From NCBI GenBank assembly GCA_947485165.1, contig CANKRG010000010.1, positions 1 through 49,726 on the forward strand: 49,726 nucleotides of DNA, in the 5' to 3' direction. Both the position numbers and the translations under genes were made by a program. The notes below the pieces were generated by a model. It made no database searches, was not told the DNA's origin, and worked only from the letters and a program-made list of their open reading frames with translations. This document shows, one piece after another, positions 44,793 to 49,726 of the stretch; the first letter of the stretch is position 1, and the number at the start of each line of letters is the position of its first letter. Source of the DNA: Comamonadaceae bacterium. GTDB lineage: Bacteria > Pseudomonadota > Gammaproteobacteria > Burkholderiales > Burkholderiaceae_C.

Positions 44793-45980
44793 ATGAAAAA
44801 TTTACTCAAAACCACACTTATTAGCCTTTGCTTGTTCGCAGGCTTGTCTGCGCAGGCGCAAATGCCGACATCGATGATTGCGCCGCCCGAAGTCGCCGCC
44901 AAGTCTTACTTGTTGCTCGACGTCACGGCGAACCAAATTTTGGCCGCAAAAAACACGGACTCTCCCATTGAGCCAGCCTCACTCACCAAGCTGATGACGG
45001 CGTATTTGGTCTTTGACGCGCTCAAAGCGAAGAAAATCGACTTGAAACAGACCCTGCCCGTCAGCATCCGCGCCTGGAAAATGCCTGGTTCACGCATGTT
45101 TATCGACCCCACCATGCAAGTGCCGGTGGAAGATCTCATCAAAGGCATGATTGTGCAATCTGGCAATGACGCCACCGTCGCCTTGGCTGAAGGCGTGGGC
45201 GGCACCTTCGAGCGTTTTGTGCAGATGATGAACGAGCAGGGCAAGATACTGGGCCTGAAAAACACCGGCTACAAAAACCCCGAGGGGCTGACCGAGGCGG
45301 GTCACACCACCACGGCGCGAGATTTGAGCGTGCTGGCCACCCGTTTGATGCGCGACTTCCCCGAGTACATGCCCTACTACGCCATCAAAAAATACCGCTA
45401 CGTCGGCACCCCTACTACCAACGACATCAACCGCAACCTGCTCTTGTTCCGCGACCCCACGGTGGATGGTTTGAAAACGGGGCACACCGAAGCTGCCGGG
45501 TATTGTCTGATTGCGACCGCCAAACGCGACTTTGCAGGCCTGGGGGCTGGCAATACCGTGGGTGGTAGGCGCTTGCTCGCTATTGTTTTGGGCACAGCCA
45601 GTGAAAATGACCGTGCCAACGAGGCGCAGAAACTCCTCAACTGGGGCTACACCGCCTTTGAAGCCGTCAAATTGTTTGACGCAGGCCAAGCGGTCGTTAC
45701 CCCTAAGGTCTGGAAAGGGACAGAAAACACCGTCAAGCTGGGCCGACCAGAGTCCATTGTGGTGGCCGTTCCCGCAGGCAGCGCGGCGCGCTTGAAAACC
45801 AGTATTTCTAGAGCCGATCCGCTGATAGCGCCCTTGGCAAAAGGCCAACAAGTCGCCGTTTTGAAGATTTCACTGGACGACCAAGCCATGCTGGATGTGC
45901 CACTTTTGGCGCTAGATGCGGTGGCGCAAGCCGGGTTTTTGGGGCGCGCTTGGGATGCGTTACGGCTGTGGATCAAGTGA
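44793..45980 (+). CDS. dacC: D-alanyl-D-alanine carboxypeptidase (PBP5/6 type)
   Basis: Low-molecular-weight penicillin-binding protein that trims the terminal D-Ala of peptidoglycan side chains. 395 residues. Signal peptide about 1-22 (MKNLLKTTLISLCLFAGL, then SAQAQ). Active site: Ser63-x-x-Lys66 in ASLTKL, SGN at about 123-125 in VQSGNDAT, and KTG in LKTGHTEAAG (about 228). The C-terminal beta domain (about 285-370) and an amphipathic terminal helix (GRAWDALRLWIK) that anchors to the membrane are typical. The symbol dacA would serve as well. Confidence 0.93.
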   Translation: MKNLLKTTLISLCLFAGLSAQAQMPTSMIAPPEVAAKSYLLLDVTANQILAAKNTDSPIEPASLTKLMTAYLVFDALKAKKIDLKQTLPVSIRAWKMPGSRMFIDPTMQVPVEDLIKGMIVQSGNDATVALAEGVGGTFERFVQMMNEQGKILGLKNTGYKNPEGLTEAGHTTTARDLSVLATRLMRDFPEYMPYYAIKKYRYVGTPTTNDINRNLLLFRDPTVDGLKTGHTEAAGYCLIATAKRDFAGLGAGNTVGGRRLLAIVLGTASENDRANEAQKLLNWGYTAFEAVKLFDAGQAVVTPKVWKGTENTVKLGRPESIVVAVPAGSAARLKTSISRADPLIAPLAKGQQVAVLKISLDDQAMLDVPLLALDAVAQAGFLGRAWDALRLWIK

Positions 45981-46210
45981 AAACCCAGATAAATTTGGGA
46001 AGTCTGTTATAGTAGAAGGCTTTTCGGAATTTTCCGAGGGGAAGGCGTCTTCGCTAGAAAGCATTAAAAAGCTACCTAGGGTTCGTCGTGAGGTCTCTGA
46101 GTCACGTCAGGGGGTCTCAAGTTAGCGCTTAGGCCATATTTGTGTGCCAAAAGCAATTTATACATACGTTTCTTATCGTTTGGGGACGTTTTTATTTTTA
46201 GGATGTTGCA
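45981..46210 (+). promoter_or_regulatory. Leader region of the str operon
   Basis: This 230-base gap between dacC and rpsL must hold the str promoter. TATAGT at 46008-46013 is the best -10 candidate, but its -35 is poor. Downstream are short hairpins, TCGGA/TCCGA (46024-46037) and GAAG/CTTC (46042-46053), and a CTGA/TCAG hairpin near 46098-46111. AGGA at 46200-46203 is the ribosome binding site of rpsL. No open frame of interest is seen. Confidence 0.4.
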
Positions 46211-46588
46211 GTGCCAACCATTAATCAGTTAATTCGACAAGGACGCGAGGTCGAGACCGTCAAGTCCAAGAGTCCTGCTATGCAGAACTCACCACAACGC
46301 CGTGGCGTGTGTACACGTGTGTACACCACCACGCCAAAGAAGCCCAACTCCGCTTTGCGTAAAGTTGCCAAAGTGCGCTTGACCAACGGTTTTGAGGTGA
46401 TTTCATACATCGGCGGTGAAGGCCACAACTTGCAAGAACACAGTGTTGTGCTGGTTCGCGGCGGTCGTGTCAAAGATTTGCCAGGTGTGCGTTACCACAT
46501 TGTGCGTGGCTCGCTCGATTTGCAAGGCGTGAAAGACCGCAAGCAATCGCGCTCCAAGTACGGTGCGAAGAAGCCTAAGGCTAAATAA
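46211..46588 (+). CDS. rpsL: 30S ribosomal protein S12
   Basis: Decoding-centre protein, 125 residues, normal length. It begins with GTG ([12 protein letters not shown]). The streptomycin-related lysines are the sensitive type: [12 protein letters not shown] (Lys43) and [12 protein letters not shown] (Lys88), with the Asp that may be methylthiolated next to it. First gene of the str operon. Confidence 0.98.
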   Translation: MPTINQLIRQGREVETVKSKSPAMQNSPQRRGVCTRVYTTTPKKPNSALRKVAKVRLTNGFEVISYIGGEGHNLQEHSVVLVRGGRVKDLPGVRYHIVRGSLDLQGVKDRKQSRSKYGAKKPKAK

Positions 46589-46621
46589 GCTAAATAAATT
46601 AGCAAATGTATTTCGGTGCTG

Positions 46622-46725
46622 TTATTTGCGTGGCGCAAATAAGCGGCGTAGTGATTCCAATACCCAATATCGGGTACGAATCGAGTAAGTGAGGGTCTTA
46701 TGACCCATTGATGCGAATAGTTCGC
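46622..46725 (+). promoter_or_regulatory. Four consecutive hairpins between rpsL and rpsG
   Basis: Perfect stems by eye: TTATTTGCG 46622-46630 with CGCAAATAA 46634-46642; GATTC 46653-46657 with GAATC 46678-46682, enclosing TACCC 46661-46665 with GGGTA 46672-46676; GGGTC 46693-46697 with GACCC 46702-46706; GCGAA 46713-46717 with TTCGC 46721-46725. In E. coli the S7 repressor acts at the rpsL-rpsG junction, so this may be the equivalent control element, although its architecture differs from what I recall there. Confidence 0.6.
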
Positions 46726-46757
46726 GTCCACTGAAGCAAGATATAAGAGGTGAAACC

Positions 46758-47231
46758 ATGCCACGTCGTCGCGAAGTCCCTAAACGTGAAATTCTGCCGG
46801 ATCCTAAATACGGCAACATCGAGCTCGCTAAATTCATGAACGTGATCATGCAAGGCGGGAAAAAAGCAGTCGCAGAGCGCATCGTTTACGGTGCTCTGGA
46901 CTTTATTGAGAAAAAATCTGGCGGCAAAGACCCGGTTGAAGCGTTTGCAATCGCCATCAACAACATCAAGCCTATGGTTGAGGTGAAGTCTCGCCGTGTT
47001 GGTGGTGCAAACTACCAAGTGCCAGTTGAAGTGCGGCCTGTGCGTCGCTTGGCTTTGTCCATGCGTTGGCTCAAAGAAGCGGCTAAAAAACGTGGCGAAA
47101 AATCCATGTCTTTGCGCTTGGCGAATGAGCTGATCGAAGCGACCGAAGGTCGTGGCGGCGCGATGAAGAAGCGTGACGAAGTTCACCGCATGGCAGAAGC
47201 CAACAAAGCGTTTAGCCACTTCCGTTTCTAA
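46758..47231 (+). CDS. rpsG: 30S ribosomal protein S7
   Basis: Primary binding protein of the 16S rRNA 3' domain and translational repressor of the str operon in E. coli. 157 residues. N-terminus [19 protein letters not shown] and the segment [13 protein letters not shown] are diagnostic. AAGAGGTG precedes the ATG. The gap to fusA (177 bases) is highly structured. Confidence 0.98.
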   Translation: MPRRREVPKREILPDPKYGNIELAKFMNVIMQGGKKAVAERIVYGALDFIEKKSGGKDPVEAFAIAINNIKPMVEVKSRRVGGANYQVPVEVRPVRRLALSMRWLKEAAKKRGEKSMSLRLANELIEATEGRGGAMKKRDEVHRMAEANKAFSHFRF

Positions 47232-47241
47232 GAGCGGCTAC

Positions 47242-47376
47242 TGCACAAGCCTCATGCGTCGTTGGTTTTGCTTGCCGTGCTTGTTGCACTGTCAGCGCAA
47301 AACCGTCTAGCCTGAGACTTGCTCGCTACGCCGCTTGGTTCGCGTCACAGTTTTGTGATGTGCGAGCGGCGGCTAG
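47242..47376 (+). promoter_or_regulatory. Structured rpsG-fusA intercistronic region
   Basis: Two domains. Left: TGCA/CAAGC 47242-47250 with GCTTG/TGCA 47279-47288 (one bulge), and GGTTTTGC 47264-47271 with GCAAAACC 47297-47304; these cross, so they are either alternatives or a pseudoknot. Right: nested CTAGCC 47307-47312 with GGCTAG 47371-47376, GCTCGC 47321-47326 with GCGAGC 47362-47367, and TCACA 47345-47349 with TGTGA 47354-47358. The fusA ribosome binding site (AAAGGA, 47397-47402) lies beyond. Confidence 0.5.
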
Positions 47377-47408
47377 TTATTTGAATTTAGAGCAACAAAG
47401 GATTTATT

Positions 47409-49511
47409 ATGGCTCGCATTACACCTATCGAGCGCTATCGCAATATTGGTATTTCAGCGCACATTGACGCTGGTAAAACCACCACGACTGAGCGCGTACT
47501 TTTTTACACTGGCGTGAACCACAAAATTGGTGAAGTTCACGACGGCGCGGCCACCATGGACTGGATGGAGCAAGAGCAAGAGCGTGGTATCACGATCACC
47601 TCTGCAGCGACGACCTGTTTCTGGAAGGGTATGGACGGTTCACGTCCGGATCACCGCATCAACATCATCGACACCCCTGGCCACGTTGACTTCACGATTG
47701 AAGTTGAGCGCTCTATGCGTGTGTTGGACGGTGCTGTCATGGTTTATTGCGCCGTGGGCGGCGTGCAGCCACAGTCTGAAACCGTGTGGCGTCAGGCTAA
47801 CAAGTACAAAGTGCCGCGTTTGGCGTTTGTGAACAAGATGGACCGTACCGGTGCCAACTTCTACAAAGTCGTTGAAGGAATGAAGCTGCGCTTGAAGGCG
47901 ACACCTGTGCCTATCGTGATTCCTATCGGCGCTGAAGAAAATTTCACCGGCGTGATTGACCTCATCAAAATGAAGGCCATCATTTGGGACGAAGCTTCCC
48001 AAGGTATGAAGTTTACCTACGAAGAGATTCCTGCTGACTTGTTGGCAACGGCTAAAGAGTGGCGCGAAAAAATGGTTGAAGCTGCGGCTGAAGCCACGGA
48101 AGCGTACATGAACAAGTACCTTGAAGAAGGTGACTTGACTGAAGAGGAAATCATGGACGGTATTCGCAAGCGTACTATCGCCAGCGAAATCCAGCCCATG
48201 TTGTGCGGTACAGCGTTTAAAAACAAAGGCGTACAACGCATGTTGGACGCTGTGCTTGACTTCATGCCTTCGCCAGTTGACATTCCGCCTGTTAAAGGCG
48301 TTGATGACGACGAGCAGCCTGTGGTGCGTAAAGCGGACGACAGCGAGAAATTCTCTGCGTTAGCGTTCAAATTGATGACCGATCCATTTGTGGGTCAGTT
48401 GACTTTCGTGCGTGTTTACTCTGGCGTCTTGCAAAAAGGCGACACCATTTACAACCCTGTGCGCGGCAAAAAAGAGCGTATCGGTCGTATCGTGCAAATG
48501 CACGCCAACGAACGTCAAGAAGTCTCTGAAATCCGTGCTGGCGACATCGCTGCTTGCATTGGCTTGAAAGACGTGACCACAGGCGAGACTTTGTGTGATC
48601 CATCAGCGATTGTGACGCTTGAGCGCATGATTTTCCCTGAGCCCGTGATTACGCAGGCGGTTGAGCCAAAAACCAAGGCTGACCAAGAGAAAATGGGCAT
48701 TGCTTTGCAACGTTTGGCGCAGGAAGATCCATCTTTCCGTGTGAAAACCGACGAAGAATCCGGCCAAACCCTGATTGCAGGCATGGGTGAGCTTCACTTG
48801 GAAATTATTGTTGACCGTATGAAGCGTGAGTTTGGCGTTGAAGCCAACGTGGGCAAGCCACAAGTGGCCTACCGCGAAACGATTCGCAAGACCATCGAAG
48901 ATGCCGAAGGTAAATTCGTGCGTCAATCAGGTGGTAAGGGTCAGTACGGTCACGTTGTGCTCAAAATCGAGCCCAATGAGCCGGGTAAAGGCATTGAGTT
49001 TGTGGATGCGATCAAGGGCGGAACGGTTCCTCGTGAATACATTCCTGCAGTTGAAAAAGGTATCAATGAAGCGGTGACACAAGGCGTGTTAGCTGGATAC
49101 CCGGTGGTTGACGTCAAAGTTACGTTGCATTTCGGTTCATACCACGATGTTGACTCAAATGAATTGGCGTTCAAAATGGCTGCCATCTTTGGTTTCAAAG
49201 AAGGTTGCCGTAAAGCAAGCCCCGTGATTTTGGAGCCCATGATGGCGGTTGAAGTTGAGACGCCTGAAGACTACGCTGGTAACGTGATGGGCGATTTGTC
49301 CTCACGTCGCGGCATGGTTCAAGGCATGGAAGACATGGTTGGCGGTGGCAAAGTGATCAAAGCTGAAGTGCCATTGTCAGAAATGTTTGGCTACTCGACA
49401 ACGCTACGCTCAATGTCTCAAGGTCGTGCTTCCTACACCATGGAATTCAAGCACTACTCTGAAGCACCGCGCAATGTGTCTGAAGCTATCATGGCTTCGC
49501 GCACAAAGTAA
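47409..49511 (+). CDS. fusA: Elongation factor G
   Basis: Translocation GTPase, 700 residues, normal length. G1 [15 protein letters not shown] (about 17-31), the switch-[11 protein letters not shown] (about 59-68), G3 DTPGHVDF (about 88-95) and G4 NKMDRTGA (about 142-149) are all intact, followed by domains II to V ending in the [11 protein letters not shown] helix. Standard str operon position between rpsG and tuf. Confidence 0.98.
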   Translation: MARITPIERYRNIGISAHIDAGKTTTTERVLFYTGVNHKIGEVHDGAATMDWMEQEQERGITITSAATTCFWKGMDGSRPDHRINIIDTPGHVDFTIEVERSMRVLDGAVMVYCAVGGVQPQSETVWRQANKYKVPRLAFVNKMDRTGANFYKVVEGMKLRLKATPVPIVIPIGAEENFTGVIDLIKMKAIIWDEASQGMKFTYEEIPADLLATAKEWREKMVEAAAEATEAYMNKYLEEGDLTEEEIMDGIRKRTIASEIQPMLCGTAFKNKGVQRMLDAVLDFMPSPVDIPPVKGVDDDEQPVVRKADDSEKFSALAFKLMTDPFVGQLTFVRVYSGVLQKGDTIYNPVRGKKERIGRIVQMHANERQEVSEIRAGDIAACIGLKDVTTGETLCDPSAIVTLERMIFPEPVITQAVEPKTKADQEKMGIALQRLAQEDPSFRVKTDEESGQTLIAGMGELHLEIIVDRMKREFGVEANVGKPQVAYRETIRKTIEDAEGKFVRQSGGKGQYGHVVLKIEPNEPGKGIEFVDAIKGGTVPREYIPAVEKGINEAVTQGVLAGYPVVDVKVTLHFGSYHDVDSNELAFKMAAIFGFKEGCRKASPVILEPMMAVEVETPEDYAGNVMGDLSSRRGMVQGMEDMVGGGKVIKAEVPLSEMFGYSTTLRSMSQGRASYTMEFKHYSEAPRNVSEAIMASRTK

Positions 49512-49540
49512 GTAGTTTTAAGCTGTCTGCGACGATGTGC

Positions 49541-49726
<186 letters not shown>

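Noticed and set aside
47640-48236. Open frame of about 200 codons opposite fusA
   Set aside because: Antisense to a universally conserved gene; His/Val/Phe-rich translation typical of shadow frames.

Overview
The window looks like a chromosomal segment of a betaproteobacterium of order Burkholderiales, most likely family Comamonadaceae. I base this on gene order (dacC-like gene followed by rpsL-rpsG-fusA-tuf; mreBCD-mrdA divergent from gatCAB), on protein sequences that read like that family, and on several short repeat types I associate with such genomes. No phage, insertion sequence, CRISPR array, rRNA or tRNA gene was seen. There is no gene-free stretch longer than about 300 bases.

Layout. 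1-220: upstream region with a repeat hairpin and a likely promoter. 221-7493: inositol catabolism cluster iolC-iolD-iolE-iolB-iolA, followed by a GMC-family oxidoreductase (7616-9343). 9344-9603: structured non-coding stretch ending in a strong intrinsic terminator just before a TauE/SafE permease (9604-10362). 10422-15026 (minus): cell-shape genes mrdA, mreD, mreC, mreB. 15248-18636: gatCAB amidotransferase. 18734-25118: pyrE, an ExoIII-type nuclease, an AmpG-like permease, a two-component pair and cobalamin adenosyltransferase. 25215-27161 (minus): Atm1-type ABC exporter; then a YciA-like thioesterase. 27815-36603 (minus): eight-gene fatty-acid beta-oxidation operon with a TetR regulator at its head. 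36857-39609 (minus): VOC protein, ROK sugar kinase, small DUF2905 membrane protein, MidA-like methyltransferase. 39666-44641: folM-like reductase, folB, ttcA, phosphatase, hemJ-like, vanZ-like, ferredoxin. 44793-49726: D-Ala-D-Ala carboxypeptidase and the str operon, cut off inside tuf.

How genes work together. IolC, D, E, B and A cover nearly the whole route from scyllo-inosose to acetyl-CoA; inositol dehydrogenase (iolG), the transporter and possibly the aldolase step lie outside or elsewhere. The minus-strand fad operon contains all four core beta-oxidation activities (acyl-CoA dehydrogenase, hydratase, hydroxyacyl-CoA dehydrogenase, thiolase). mreBCD-mrdA, the AmpG-like permease and dacC concern peptidoglycan growth and recycling.

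Most notable. (1) At least four families of short repeats are scattered between genes, and copies of three of them lie in frame inside conserved genes: the ABC exporter linker, the FolM-like reductase, the histidine-kinase dimerisation loop and GatB. They encode extra peptide segments at positions where relatives, as I remember them, have short loops. (2) The leader of the TauE/SafE gene has a nested stem structure, a duplicated terminator arm and an intrinsic terminator, the architecture of an attenuator or riboswitch. (3) The intercistronic regions of the str operon are densely structured. (4) The iolC promoter predicts a leaderless mRNA with an operator palindrome over its -10 box. All alignments and foldings were done by eye.
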